From assembly GCA_008704415.1 (NCBI GenBank), contig VXIS01000077.1:62001-126000 (forward strand): a stretch of 64,000 nt of DNA. The letters run 5' to 3'. Each line of letters opens with the position of its first letter. Within the stretch, counting starts at the first letter, position 1. Origin of the DNA: Sphaerosporella brunnea. Its lineage: Eukaryota; Ascomycota; Pezizomycetes; Pezizales; Pyronemataceae. Both the position numbers and the translations under genes were made by a program. The notes under the pieces were generated by a model, which was not told the origin of the DNA, did not search any database, and saw only the letters and a program-made list of their open reading frames with translations. Of this stretch, positions 1-10,679 are shown in pieces.

Positions 1-93
1 CTGCGGCCGAATCCAAACAGCCCCCACTTTAGGGAAAATATATTTCAGCCAAATGACCATAATCTCCTAAATACCACGAATCCAGACAGGCCC
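1..93 (-). repeat. Harbinger-like terminal repeat, copy 1
   Basis: Read on the minus strand, this begins GGGCCTGTCTGGATTCG next to a TTA trinucleotide at 94-96, and has a second GTTTGGATTCG about 70 bases further in. The same arrangement recurs at 6586 and 31315, and in looser form at the left end of the PIF/Harbinger element at 34610. It is probably the right end of an element whose body lies left of the window. The superfamily is inferred from terminus similarity only. Confidence 0.5.
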
Positions 94-1049
94 TTAATAT
101 TCGGTATGGTAGGCGGACTCCGCGGCCGCCGGGCCGCCTTCGCCGCCGGCTAGTCACACATTGACTCCCCTTGGACGTGGCCCAAAGATCGAATGCTGTG
201 CTGGTGATGCCAATAGGGACCAAAAAGCCCAGTGCTGCAGTGCGGTGCACATCTATCCCTATATAAGGCAGTTGGTGTGGCGTTTTCGCGTGGCGTTTAC
301 CGGCGCAGTTTTCCGGACCCTCAACCCTACATTTCCGAACGTCGGAGTTCGGCTCGAAATGTAAACTTTGCTCGGTGATCTGTGATATGGCGTGGTCGGC
401 GGGATAGTATAGTTTGTGCTCCGGGGTGGAATACATATCTTTCGGCTAGTCCATCACATATTTAGACCCAGGCCGAAATGCCGCTGCCGTGGACGCAGCA
501 GGACAGTTGTAACCCAGGCTGGGTGGCTGGAGACAGTGCAGACCAACGAGGATGGGGAGGATCAGGAGGACCGGGTGGGCGAAGGTGGTGAGGAAGGGTT
601 TGGCGATTGCAGTGTCCAACAATCAAAGTTGTGATAGCCCTTATCCACAGCTCGACGAGTAGCCTCACAACATGGACAGCGCGTAGCCAAACAGTTTAAA
701 ACACGAAATTTAGAAGCCAGTGGAAATGGTCCGAGTGCTCAGTAGTGAAGATAAAGCTCATCTGCACCTACAAGCGCCGGCCTGCAAACGGTTCTGCTCA
801 CTGGATGAGGCAGTGTACTTACACATTGTAGCAGAATTAGCAGAGCTCACCTGCATCCCAACAAAAAACCGGCTTCCGGGCCTCGTGTGTATTACTAAAA
901 GCACATGACCGTACGGCTGGCAACCGATATTTGCTGTAGCGCCCCGTCGGAGGTTGTAAACATCCGGGTATCCCACCCGGCTCAAATGCTGAGTCGCGTG
1001 TCGCTATTGAAAAATCCATAACCGCCCCATTCTCCGCAACGTAGTCAAC
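94..1049. other. Intergenic, no gene recognised
   Basis: No recognisable coding region. Several short open frames lie on both strands without coding character. A stretch at 268-341 resembles one at 2120-2168, so the F-box pseudogene is flanked by related sequences. Confidence 0.4.
268..341 (+). repeat. Direct repeat flanking F-box pseudogene (left)
   Basis: Shares GCAGTTGGTGTGG, then a GTTTTC block, then CTCAACCCT and ATTTCCGA in the same order with 2120-2168. The two copies lie on either side of the F-box pseudogene in the same orientation. They could be remains of terminal repeats or of a duplicated flank. Confidence 0.4.
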
Positions 1050-1079
1050 ATGCTTCCGATCCACCAACCCGCTGCCACC

Positions 1080-2010
1080 ATGGCAACACTATGCGGCCTC
1101 CGTTGCGATATCCACATCGAAATCCTCAGCAAGCTACCCGCGCTACGCTCACTGGCGGCAGCAATATTGACCTCACGTGCCATCCACCAAGCTTTCACAA
1201 TCGCACGGCATGACGTGACGGGACGCGTTCTGGACGCGGAGATCCCGTTGGCATCCATCATCGGCGAAATCGATTTCCTGTTACCGCAGGACTGCAGGAC
1301 GGCTCAAGCAGCGTTCGTGGCAAGGCCATCGACATGCTATGTGTCTAGCAAGGCATCGTCAGTGGCTGGTGTCGGCAGTTTTGCGCGGAAAATCTGCAGG
1401 AGCTGCCCGCCGAGGCTCGCAACGCATGAGGATCCAGCGCGCATTCTATCGGTTTTGGGCGTTGTCGCTCGGGCATAAAACAACGCAGCATCAGCGACCA
1501 TTTGTCGTTCGCGAACCGCTACATGTTGCGCTACAATCGCGGATCTCACATTGATCTACCGTTACATCCAGCGGAAACTGGAAGTCTTGTACCGCTCCTG
1601 GGGCTTTTATGGCAAGCCCCTTGCAGGAGCGCTAACGACGAGAAAACTTCAGAATGGACTGCAATCCAACGAACAGTATCCGCCCTCGACCTGCCGGTGC
1701 TGTACGCACTGCTGTTCCCTGCATTCTGCACCTTCGGAGCAGACGTCGGCAGTGACCTCACCTGGGACCGAAGCTGGGTGGTCCTGTTCTTGGCGGACCG
1801 AACGAACCGCTCCGACGATTCCACCGCGTTCCCACGGCGACATGCCCGCAGATGAGTATGACGAATGCCTGCGTGGCACTGCGGAAGACGTCGGCACGAT
1901 ACTGGTGGTGACATGTCTTGAAGAGGAGGAGGTGCGGTATGACTTGGCGCTTTGGGATGATAGTCCTGGGTTTTTTTCTGCCGCTGGTGTAGTGGACTTA
2001 GATATTCAGC
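1080..2010 (+). pseudogene. F-box-like protein pseudogene
   Basis: The reading starts at an ATG in an excellent initiation context (GCCACCATGG). The first 45 residues look like an F-box: IHIEILSKLPALRSLAAAIL followed by a TSRAIHQAF segment, the usual pattern in Pezizomycotina. F-box proteins act as SCF ubiquitin-ligase adaptors, so that is the likely ancestral role. After the DFLLPQDC segment the homology to the copy at 12344-13273 jumps from frame to frame (RIQRAFYRFWAL, then a LDLPVLYALL segment, then MPADEYDECLRG), so at least three frameshifts separate homologous blocks. The gene is dead, but it keeps the F-box that the other copy lost. The two copies also share sequence just upstream of the start. 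Confidence 0.7.
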
Positions 2011-2119
2011 CACGTGGCTTGGTGGCTTCTATTCATTACGCGAGTACAAGTCGTATTTACATTTCAAACAAGAGAGGATGGCCCGCTTGTGCACACGGTC
2101 AATATGTGGCGATGATAAC

Positions 2120-2168
2120 GCAGTTGGTGTGGTGTTTTCTGCAGGCTCAACCCTGAATTTCCGACCTC
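2120..2168 (+). repeat. Direct repeat flanking F-box pseudogene (right)
   Basis: Partner of 268-341: CAGTTGGTGTGG, a GTTTTC block, CTCAACCCT and ATTTCCGA in the same order. It lies about 110 bases after the end of the F-box pseudogene. Confidence 0.4.
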
Positions 2169-2448
2169 TATCATTCTGGAGCGGAGCCGTGGAGGAGCTA
2201 TAGCGACAACAGCAACCGTGGCGTATTTCACACACATACGCCCTGACTGCAACGTACATATGACGTTACATTAAGCGGCGCCGTACTAATGACTGCACAC
2301 CACACGGCTGTTTACTGGTTGAATATACCACTGCCACATTGCTTGCTAACCGTGAGTGGATTTAGTGGGCAACTAAAACAGGTAACCTAGCCCGCCCAAG
2401 GTCTCTACTTTGCAAACAAAGCACTTGCGCAGGAGCAGTCACGGTGCA

Positions 2449-3005
2449 GGTTGAACCTGACAAACAAAAACCCTCGCGGCCACCACTGGAACGGATGAGG
2501 GAGCGCGCCACGACACCTGGAACCAAGCCAGATGTTGCTCCCACACAACCTGGATGAGACGCTGCCGTCGATCCAACCGGCCACGTGCAGCCAGCAGACG
2601 GCCTTGAGGCAACCCAAGCTGTTGAGGCACCCGGCCAATGAGTTCCTGCAGAATGCAGTCAACTCCTGTCTCGATCTTCCGCCCGCTGCGACGCGAGAAA
2701 GTATCGTCGGGCCCTACTGGGCAACGGCTTCAAGATGCCAGCGGAGGTTGCTTGGATATCACTGCAACACCCACGGTCGCGGCGGTTCGTCGCACTGCAG
2801 GGGGCAATGGATCCACGCGGCGTATGCAATTACACCTGATAATATCGCCGCTGCAATCGCTACGACGGCCAGTCATGTCCGCGCTCGCTTGATGGAGGAC
2901 ATGTCCCTGTTTGCCGTCGAACAGCTACCTGCACATCCACGCGGAAACGATGCAGCCTTACCGCCGCGGGATGTGACTGCTATGAGATATCTCCCTCCTG
3001 TATCG
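2449..3005 (+). pseudogene. Decayed coding region, unrecognised
   Basis: One frame reads with good coding character across about 180 codons, apart from isolated TGA stops (near 2555 and 2638) that a CGA-to-TGA change would explain. A later shift continues into a segment with RLMEDMSLFAVEQLPAH. The first third is rich in P, T and Q; the middle holds a basic stretch (KYRRALLGNGFKMPAE). I do not recognise the family. A gag-like protein of a retroelement is possible but unsupported. The decay is consistent with RIP-like mutation. Confidence 0.35.
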
Positions 3006-3234
3006 ATTGCGAAAGGATCAACAACGTCATGCAGGCTGTGAAACGTGCAAGCATTTCTCCGGATGGAACATGAACCGATGATGAAGACGATTGGGACTCA
3101 GATCGATACGGTTGAACAACCTCAATTGGCGCGTTCGCGGCAGGGTGTAGACCATAAATAGGAAGTTGCGTGAACACGTGTCTGGTTCAGACGGGGCCCC
3201 TATTTCACCTGCATCTTGTATCTTGGTTTCTGCC

Positions 3235-3669
3235 ATGATCCGCACATCTATCTTTCAAGTTGAGAAACACCGTGATGGTAAGTACCTACGATTACACCAC
3301 CCTCCTTTGAGTCGAAGTATCATCGAAGCTCACTCACCAGTATTTACCGCAGACAGGGTTAATGCGACGCGCACCGGCGTGACCACAAAAGACAACCTCA
3401 AACTCAATCTAGCCGGTGCAAGTGGTTTCGATGATGCAGTGATCGCCACAAAATCTGCCAGCGTGCAGGGGACACAAAGCACCCCAAACCGCGAAGATAC
3501 AGGAATAGGACGTGAACCGTTTCGCAGATTTGTGATCACATCGACGCTCCTTTATGCCACCTGCAGCTACATTCTTCGGAATCCCGTGACAGAGGCTGGG
3601 GTGCAGTTCCCCGGTGGTATTGCTCTGCACCATTCAAAGTCTTCTGTAGATCATCCGGATCCGGTGTGA
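3235..3669 (+). CDS. Hypothetical protein, possible intron
   Basis: Open frame from the ATG at 3235 (MIRTSIFQVEKHRD) to a TGA at 3669. It contains a convincing intron at 3278-3352: GTAAGTACC at the 5' end, a CTCAC branch-like motif and TTTACCGCAG at the 3' end, 75 nt long. The intron is a multiple of three with no stop, so the frame is open spliced or unspliced. The spliced protein would be 119 aa, with a hydrophobic patch near VITSTLLYATCSYIL. No domain is recognised. Expression would be needed to call it a real gene, but the splice signals are better than random. Confidence 0.4.
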   Translation: MIRTSIFQVEKHRDGKYLRLHHPPLSRSIIEAHSPVFTADRVNATRTGVTTKDNLKLNLAGASGFDDAVIATKSASVQGTQSTPNREDTGIGREPFRRFVITSTLLYATCSYILRNPVTEAGVQFPGGIALHHSKSSVDHPDPV

Positions 3670-4501
3670 TATCCCAGACCACCGCAGGGATCACGGTATT
3701 TCTACAACGAAAGTCCCGCACCCCTACAAAGCTGTGCAGCGCCATGCTTCGCGTCTATCGCCACCATCGCACAGTTTGCAAATGCATCGGCGGTGCCAGA
3801 TATGCGCATAGCGTGGCTTGCTGTCATTCCGCATCCCACGAACGACGCTGGCGATGGCGTATTCAGCAGAACCATGTGCTCTGGTGCCGAGGGCCATCGT
3901 ATTCTTCACCTTCGCACACTCAGGGCTTACGGTACACACAGGCCACCACATTCCTCAGCGTTTTCGGCTTCGGTGGCTGCTTGCAGCTCGACTGTGGGAA
4001 CTAGGAGATCCCCTCGTCCGTCTTCTTGAAGCTCGTGAGGCGCCAGTGCCAGGATGGGCGGTGTGGCATTGCCAACATCGGCACCAGCCGCAGCGCGGTC
4101 GTTGTCCGGGGGTAGGTGCGGCCCACCGCTGAAAACGACAAGACTGGCTCCAGGTGGCGATAGTGATTGTTAAATTGTGATGGACTTGGTATTTGCTTTC
4201 GTTACCCTGAAAGTGTTTGGTTTCATTTACACTCATCACGGCACTTACCACTGCGTTTCTTACATCTTGTTTTTCGTCACGTTCTATCTCCTACGTATTG
4301 CTGTACTAGAATAGACTAGGAGGCTTGGCGGGCGCTCTCTCTCGCCCCCTAACCGAGCTCCCTCCGAGCTTCATCCACGATACAATCCACACTTCACATA
4401 CCTCCTGTGAATCAGCGTTCCCGACCATCATCTTCCTGCTGCTATAGCTTTCCCGCTATCGCTCCACTTCCGCTTCACGCATCTTTCCAACAGCCATCTC
4501 C
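3670..4501. other. Intergenic with pyrimidine-rich leader before 4502
   Basis: No gene recognised. The last 250 bases (4250-4501) are pyrimidine-rich, with CTCTCTCTCGCCCCC at 4336-4350 and many TCC and CTT runs just before the ATG at 4502. This resembles a fungal promoter and 5' leader, so it may be the former promoter of the next reading frame. Confidence 0.3.
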
Positions 4502-4894
4502 ATGACCGCAATCCCGTATGAACTATTGCGTTTTGAAGCCCACGGGGTTTTTTCGACCGTTGCAATGTTCGCCACCGGAGGGAGGGTTGTCGGCTGGGGG
4601 TAATGCTGCTTTGGTTCCACGCAAAGCGCGGTGGACCTTGCGCCTGCCGGATTTACAATGCGACAGGAAAACGCAGCTTCACTGGAGAGCAAGCCGTTCA
4701 TTCACAGTGCGCAGGACAGTATGGCTTCCTTTTCAGTGCTTGCCACCGGTGTTGATGCTGGGTATGGTGATTCCTTTTGCGGCCACCGCTTTAGACTCCA
4801 CCTGATTGCGCGGTGGTCACCACGACACCGAGGGATCTCTGAACGCGCTGGAGCAGGAACGGGCTTAACAAATGGCGCACCACGCGGTTGGTGA
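4502..4894 (+). pseudogene. Hypothetical protein, one in-frame stop, T-tract 3' flank
   Basis: The frame opens with ATG at 4502 (MTAIPYELLRFEAHGVF), runs to a TAA near 4601, then continues in the same frame with good coding character (ENAASLESKPFIHSAQDSM, then ASFSVLATGVDAGYG) to a TGA at 4892-4894, about 130 codons in all. Upstream is a pyrimidine-rich leader. Downstream, 4968-4996 is a T-rich tract (TTTGTTTCTTTATTTG, then CTTTTTT), the same 3' signature seen after the orphan genes at 24,683, 29,856, 44,351 and 49,206. The family is unrecognised. The stop may be a mutation, or mark an unspotted intron. Confidence 0.4.
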
Positions 4895-5299
4895 GGACGG
4901 TTGCGCGGGCCCAATATGTGGCGGCGTGGATCAAGAACACTGCGACAAATTCCTCATAGCACGAAGTCCGTTTGTTTCTTTATTTGTTTCTTTTTTGGAG
5001 ATTCCATAACCCGGATACCCACCCCTTTGCCCCACTGGCTTCGACTTCCATCGTCTCCGTCATTCCCCGCCAATTCATCCTGCGGCCAAAACTTCTCTGC
5101 CCCCCTGCATAAACGCACTACCCACGTCCCAACACCCGTCTGTCAGATTTCCAATCTGAAGCAATATTTGCGATTTTTCAATGCTTATTTCCTGCACGGT
5201 CGGGACTCATCTGCATCCTGCAATACGAGAAAACGTTCCGCGCGTGGAGCTCGGTGTGCTAATGCCCCTTGCCGCACGGAGTTGACCTGAACTGGTGGT

Positions 5300-5945
5300 G
5301 GGGGCTATCGGGAATACCAAGTGCATCGCACAACTCGCCGCCTCCACGACGTTGTCGCTCATGGCCCGATAATCCACCACTCCGGAATCCTTCCCTCCTG
5401 GGCAGCAGGGACAACATCCTCCAGCAGCAGCTCCCAAATCGCCTCCCGATGCTTTGAGTAGCCGTCGACAGGACCGATCCAAAGTCAATCCACCACACGC
5501 GATCGTGCGAATCGACCATGATATTCCGCGGCCGCGTATGCTGGTGGAGCATGCACGCCTCATGGATGGGCTCCAGGCCGTCCACTAGCGCCGGATGCTC
5601 CAACAGCTGCTGAGGCGTCGCCATCAGCGTCGTAGCGTCCGGAATCTAGTCGAGCAGTAGGCCGCGCAGGTGTTTGTGCTGCTTGCAGGCGCTGCGCCAG
5701 GCGGTGAAGCCGCGCAGCTGCCGGCGCAACGAGGTGATTTTGATCGAGCCGTGGCAGTAAGGGACGCCAGCGACGCTGTGGTGCGAAGGCGGTGCATTCG
5801 CGCAGGCAAGGGTCGCGGGGACAGGACGGCCGCGGTGGCGGGAATAGCTTCAGGATGCGATTGGTCCAGTCCGGAAGCGCAACCAGGAGCACGGCTGCGG
5901 GCTTGGTGGTTTGGATTTCGCGCACGAAGGTGCAGCTGACGTTGG
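5300..5945 (-). pseudogene. Protein kinase-like pseudogene
   Basis: Read on the minus strand, the N-lobe part (5945-5790) has SCTFVREIQ, a hydrophobic strand (AVLLVAL), NRILKLFPP and RDPCLRECTAF, a pattern of fungal kinase-like proteins. After one frameshift near 5785 the homology continues with VPYCHGSIKI, LRGLLLD, then a TAG. After that comes LVDGLEPIHEACML, then HQHTRPRNIMVD and VWWIDFGSV. The last two correspond to the catalytic-loop HxDxxxxN and the DFG-like motif. The catalytic aspartate is replaced by histidine (CAT), so even without the frameshift and stop the enzyme would lack its proton acceptor. A following segment in a third frame (WELLLEDVVPAAQEGRIP) suggests the C-lobe tail. No neighbour explains its role. 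Confidence 0.6.
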
Positions 5946-6585
5946 GGATGTGAAGGGGCGCTGCGAAGCTGCTGGAGCGGGGGTGACAATTGGCGTTAGG
6001 ACGGTACACATGTCGTCGCCGCGTTGGCTCGCAGGTGCTGAGTGGCATATTTGGCGGCGCTCTCGGTTTTGGCGGGGCGCAAAGGAGGGCATGCGCGGAC
6101 GTTTTTGCAGGTCGTATCGGGGATTCGCGCGATGTTCGCCATCGGGTGCTGCGTCTCGCGCGCGCTTTCAGCTGGCTGGCGGGCAAGCGGCGGGCGAGGA
6201 TTGAGGCCGCATAGTTGCAGGCTCGATTTGTATGGCGTGGCGGTGGGGGTTGGTATCGTCGTCGCTGTTGATAGCAGCAGTTGTCGTGTCTGGTGTGGGA
6301 TGAGATGTTTGATGTGAGGTCAACAAACACGGCTGACTCAACCTGGGATTTTGGTCAGCAATGTTATCTCCGCATCTTATATACGCCACGCATCGTTACA
6401 TCCTATCTATCCATTTTATCTATACATCGTATCTACGCATCCTATCCACGAATTTTATCTCGGATCACGTCAGGCGTACCACAAAACGGTCAAATGTAAC
6501 ACTCACCATTGGAGGACCCAGATGACAATGAATACAGCGATGGCGCAACGCAATTGACGCGCAGGGCCTGGAGATGTGCCTTTCA
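5946..6585. other. Intergenic; short ATCC/TATC repeats
   Basis: No gene recognised. The stretch 6365-6465 holds degenerate repeats built from CATCCTATC and TTTTATCT, spaced roughly 40-45 bases apart. Confidence 0.35.
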
Positions 6586-6670
6586 GGGCCCGTATGGATT
6601 CGCGGCCTTTAGAATATAATGGTCATTTTGTGGAACTATATTTTCGCTTCAAAGGCGGTCGTTTGGATCA
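6586..6670 (+). repeat. Harbinger-like terminal repeat, copy 2
   Basis: Begins GGGCCCGTATGGATTCG, continues with TTAGAATATAATGGTCATTT and a TATATTTTC block, and has an inner CGTTTGGAT about 75 bases in. This matches the inverted copy at 1-93 block by block and the copy at 31315-31390. A right-hand partner was not found, so it may be a truncated element. Confidence 0.5.
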
Positions 6671-7017
6671 CCACCCGACAGCAACAGTACATTTGCAACG
6701 GCAGCTGAAGCGGACATCACTGCTCCCCTAGGCGGCGCGCTCGCCGTGATATTTGAGAAGCAGCCATGCCGAACCTACTACGTTCGAAGCACTCTGCAAA
6801 CGCGGGTCTGTTGCCGCCGTCGCGTCAAGGCTCTTCGGTGGATGAGCAGGTGGCAATATCTCTTCTGATGGTAGGCGACACTGCGGGTGCAAGATAGGTT
6901 TCATCGTAGTGGTGAAGACATTTCCAAATGATGCATTATGTCTTTTTTTTCACGCGACGCTTTGCTCTGTGAGCAAAACTCTGCTCCGGCGGTCCGTCTG
7001 TGATCGGTCCGTAATCA

Positions 7018-7236
7018 ATGGCGACGGAGGGTCTGGTTTTGATCATTATCCTGCTCGCCTCCTTATTGCTACCCCGCGCTGTGTTCGTTCGTCCTCACCT
7101 GCGTCACTATGCACACGCCATCCTTCCGGCCGCTCTGCACACGACTAATACTGCTGCCTTCACCGCAGCGTTCACGGCCAGCTTTACGCCTGCCTTCTCC
7201 CTCCTGATCACTGGACTATTTCGGGGGATTCTGTAA
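7018..7236 (+). CDS. Small hydrophobic protein, hypothetical
   Basis: A 72-codon frame from ATG at 7018 to a stop at 7236. The N-terminus is strongly hydrophobic (LVLIIILLASLLLP), like a signal peptide or membrane anchor. It is followed by a low-complexity stretch AAFTAAFTASFTPAF made of a repeated [A/T/S]-F-T unit. There is no recognised domain and no clear leader, and such a short frame could arise by chance. Confidence 0.25.
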   Translation: MATEGLVLIIILLASLLLPRAVFVRPHLRHYAHAILPAALHTTNTAAFTAAFTASFTPAFSLLITGLFRGIL

Positions 7237-7439
7237 GTCCTCCAACAGCCGGTTTGGTGCGAGTTCGTAATCCCGAGTCGCGACAAATAGGAACCGCTGG
7301 TTTGAGAGTTTCTTTCGCTTCCGGGTTTGCCATTTGCAGCCCGCAGACATGGAGATCATCACAACCGGGTGCACCCGTCGCCTCACGCTTCCTGTGTCGG
7401 GTCGGGCAATTGAAATCCCGGCTTTTGGGGAAAGGGTGT

Positions 7440-7790
7440 TGATGGGGTCCCGCTATATATGGCGGCGGAGATGCACACGGACGTTCAAGTCCCCGGCTTC
7501 CGAGTTGAACCGTAAACGGTCATCGAAATTGAGGTGACCTGGACACGCAGAGTCTATGCAGGTTTATGTGTTGCGATTGATATGTAACCCATTCCCCTTG
7601 AATTGCGACAAGGTCCACAACACCGTACCAGATGGAATGGCAACGGCCCCAATAACGTCACGCTCGGCTGGAAGGAACCAGGCTTTTTTTTTGTTGGTCG
7701 ATTGAAAACTACGGCATGTTGTTCCTCGTGGCGTGGTCAACCTGGGTGAAGGCAAAGCCGCTATATACCAGCTGCGCATGTGAACTCAGA
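7440..7790 (+). pseudogene. Decayed protein with NGNGxNNxTL motif, copy A
   Basis: One plus-strand frame reads VPLYMAAEMHTDVQVPGF, then TAA, then TVIEIEVTWTRRVYAG and a LCVAIDM segment, TAA again, then RWNGNGPNNVTLGW and EPGFFFVG. It shifts frame before LRHVVPRGVVNL. Both stops sit where a CAA codon would be expected, which fits RIP-like C-to-T decay. The minus-strand region 13440-13677 encodes the same motif series (NGNGTNNATLSW, EAGFFFF, LRHTVPHGLITL), so this is a small dispersed family. It is beta-strand-rich by appearance, and I do not recognise it. Confidence 0.45.
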
Positions 7791-7829
7791 GAAAGATTGC
7801 GGAACTCAGTACTGTCCTGACGCGTAAAT

Positions 7830-9190
7830 TAGTGATGGACACGAGCCGAGCCAGCTCGAGCCAGAAGCTCGAGCTGCCGAGCGGAGCCGAGCCGAGCTTT
7901 CGTCCTCTACGAGCCGAGCTGGCTCCAGCTGAGGGTAGAGGATCGGCTCGACCCAGCTCTAGTTTTCAGCATGATCGGTGCTTTGGGGTTCTGTTGGGAC
8001 GGGGCGAGTGTTATACAATGAAAACAGAAAACCATATAGAATCTTCGGGTTGCCTGTTCCTGTCACGCAACCCAATACTACCTACCCATAACGACCAGCT
8101 TCGTGCAGCTATGGCAGACAAATCGTCGGATGCACTGCCCCCGGATCAGCGTGCCGCTTATTTTAAAAAGCTATCAAGGAACTGGGGTATACTCACTGAA
8201 TGCTCGCTACTTTCATGAGATGCAGGCTGACAGCGGGTCGAGAAAAACATCATCAAAATGCAGGTGAGCGAACACTCTCAGGTCTCGGCAACCGCAGCGC
8301 GAGGTTCTATTTGTACTGACGGCATCTAGTTGTGAGGCCCTGGACAGTCATGATGGGGAACCGTGTGAGGTAGAAGTGATTGCGACCTCTCGTGGGAGCA
8401 AAAAGTGAAAGCACGGAAAGTCCAGTACCGGAGCGTCTCAGGAGTATCATATCGTCCGTTGTTGCCAGTGTTCAAAGGTGTGGCGTCCTTTTCCTCAAGC
8501 AAAACCACAACCTTAATGTTCTATAGGCATATGGAGACGCATCACAAGAATCTTAACACAGATGATGCTACTGAGAAAGAAGTTCTTCAGCGACTGGTTA
8601 CTTTTTACCATGGAAACCAAAAGAATTCCAACAATGGTGCCGCAACTCAGATTCCTACCGGCTCTCCTTGGACTAAGGCCGCACACAATGCGGCAGGGGG
8701 AGTGGTTTTCACAAATACTCTATCGAGAGCTGCTTATATATATAGTGTGTCGCACTGTACAGCGTGATATTCTGGCTCTGCGTGATACGCTGAAGCCTGG
8801 TCTGCCCCAACAATTGGTAAAACAAACTGCATCTGGCCGGAGGGTAAATATAACGCCGGATGCCTGGACCTCCTCAAATAAGAAGGCTTATTTAGATATT
8901 ACCGGTCACTGGATGGACGACGAGTACACCATTCAGCGTCTTGCGATTGGATTCAAACAGCTTCGAGGCTCTCATACAGCAAAAAACATAGCGTGTGTTC
9001 TTTAAAATACCCTTGTGGAATGGAAAATCGAGGTCCACGTCTGCTGCATCACTACAGACAATGCAACAGTCAACGATGCTATGTTTGATGGGCTGGAATT
9101 CCTCAATCCAAAGCAGAAGCGTACACATACGCAGGTCCGTTGTGTGGCTCATATCTATAAACCTCAAGTAGCGCTTGCTTGTTGCTTAAA
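7830..9190 (+). mobile_element. hAT transposon copy 1, 3' end missing
   Basis: Starts with TAGTGATGGACACGAGCC, the terminus also seen at 13678, 46627 and, inverted, at 14547. Just inside are many AGCTCGAGCC-like subterminal repeats up to about 7960, which are likely transposase-binding sites. The body is colinear with the split copy at 46627-47139 plus 50866-51290. It carries the transposase relic at 8562-9180 and stops abruptly near 9190, where a LINE ORF1 begins. No right terminus was found. Confidence 0.75.
8562..9180 (+). pseudogene. hAT transposase pseudogene
   Basis: Residues along one frame match the hAT RNase-H-like transposase core: PDAWTSSNKKAYLDITGHW (the usual D-x-W-T-S block), GSHTAKNIACVL, then TAA at 9003-9005, then CCITTDNATVNDAMF (the second conserved D in TTDNA), and RTHTQVRCVAHI (the C-x2-H block). 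In intact hAT enzymes this catalyses cut-and-paste transposition. The TAA is explained by CAA-to-TAA. Upstream, at 8405-8560, a frame with RHMETHHKN resembles the histidine half of a BED zinc finger. The C-terminal dimerisation region is absent, so this copy cannot be active. Confidence 0.75.
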
Positions 9191-10390
9191 AGCTGGTTGG
9201 GGAAGGATGATGTGCAGCAGTCCGACAACCCCTCCTTGATCAACAGGATCGAAGCCCTCGAGTGGGCCATCACCCAAAACGTTGCAGGGCGGCCCACATC
9301 TACGCCAGCATCTGCCTCCGTCCCCGCAACCGAGGTTGAAGAATACTCCCCCCTCACGCATCACCGCCGCAACCAATCAACGCCGCCACCCCCAAACCGC
9401 GTCAAGCGCGGTTCCACGACCCCGATGAATACATCAACATGACCCTGGCGGAGGCAGAGAGGAAAAGCGCAGCTGACCTGCTCAACCCGCCACCTAACTC
9501 GGTTCACGGGACCAAGCTGGTCGCATCCAAGCGGGAACAACCATCACGCGCGCGCCCGCTTGTCATCAGCAGGGATGACGACACCACTCTACGCCCCGCC
9601 ACCGACTACGGCCTGGACAGGGTCCGGGCAGTCAATCATGTCCTAAGCCGCGCCGGAGCGGCTGGCTTCTGCCGCATCATCCAGGTCACCCGCACCCAAG
9701 GCGGGACCTTCACGGCCAGGGCCGCCCCCGACGCCTCGGCCGCACCACTCTTCATATTAGGCGAGCCATGCTGGTCGGCATGCGAAGCGTTGACCCTGGG
9801 ATCATCGTGATAGACCCTAACGAAGAGTAGTTCACAGTGAAGGTCCACCGCGTCGACATTCGCCGCCACGCCGGCAGGCTCGAGACGTTGCGCAACAACG
9901 TTCCCTCTCACGGCCACGGCCTGGCGATTAGCATGCAAGGGCACTGGCTCACAAGCGAGAAAGATGTCTGAGCATGCATGGACATAGGAGCCATTCGGAT
10001 GAGCTCAGTGCCCTTTGCGATCAAAGACCATGGTATGGCTATGGAGGCCACCAAGAAGCGCTTTTTCCTGGCATAAGATGGAACTTTACGCTAAAGCCGA
10101 GCGGAATGCCTTCTGTCAAAACCGCTCCCGCCGGTGACATCTGACGCATAGGTGCGAGAACCCGGAGATGCCAACATGCGCCCACTGTAGCAAGAACCAT
10201 CGCACCACCGGTCATGTATGCAATGTCAAACGATGCGAGGTATTCAGCAAAAAGAAGGGCATTTGCTGCCCCTATACCAGATCCGCGCTGCGTTGGCTCA
10301 TTGCCACGGCCGACATTCGGCTAAGGCGTGCTTTGCTCCTCCCGTTAGAACGAACAAAAATCTACTGTTGAAAATAGACATCACAAATAG
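9190..10390 (+). pseudogene. Tad1-type LINE ORF1 (gag-like) pseudogene
   Basis: A coiled-coil-like start (INRIEALEWAIT) leads to a proline-rich stretch, then the typical ORF1 block with AVNHVLSRAGAAGF, a VTRTQGGTFT segment and LGEPCW, then VKVHRVDIRRHAG and a GHWLTSEKD segment. The C-terminus near 10168-10270 has clustered cysteines and histidines (CAHCSKNHRTTGHVC, then CEVFSKKKGICC), the CCHC knuckles of this class. Multiple stops and shifts interrupt it. ORF1 proteins bind element RNA. The upstream part is missing at the junction with the hAT copy, and no adjoining ORF2 is found. Confidence 0.65.
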
Positions 10391-10679
10391 GGCGGCTTGC
10401 AGTACTGTACGATGATGAAAGCCAAACAAGCATTGCGAGTTATAAAAACACAAACTCCAGCCGACCCACAGGCCACGCCAACCCCTAGCGGTAACTGGAA
10501 TGATATCGCCGTGTATACCCCTCACTCCCAACGCCTTAATACGTGGGATCTGCGTAATGATAAGGGTCAGTGGATCTCCCAGGATAGCCATCTTCCGGAT
10601 TCCTCGTAAAACGGAAGCTACTGGAGCTCTCATGGCTCACATAGTTATCGTGCGGCTTTGTCGCGGCTTTGCGAGTGTT

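Noticed and set aside
5560..6330. 256-codon minus-strand frame
   Set aside because: Only its middle (about 5945-5790) is part of the kinase-like homology. The first 130 and last 75 codons are out of the coding frame, with arginine/proline-rich shadow composition.
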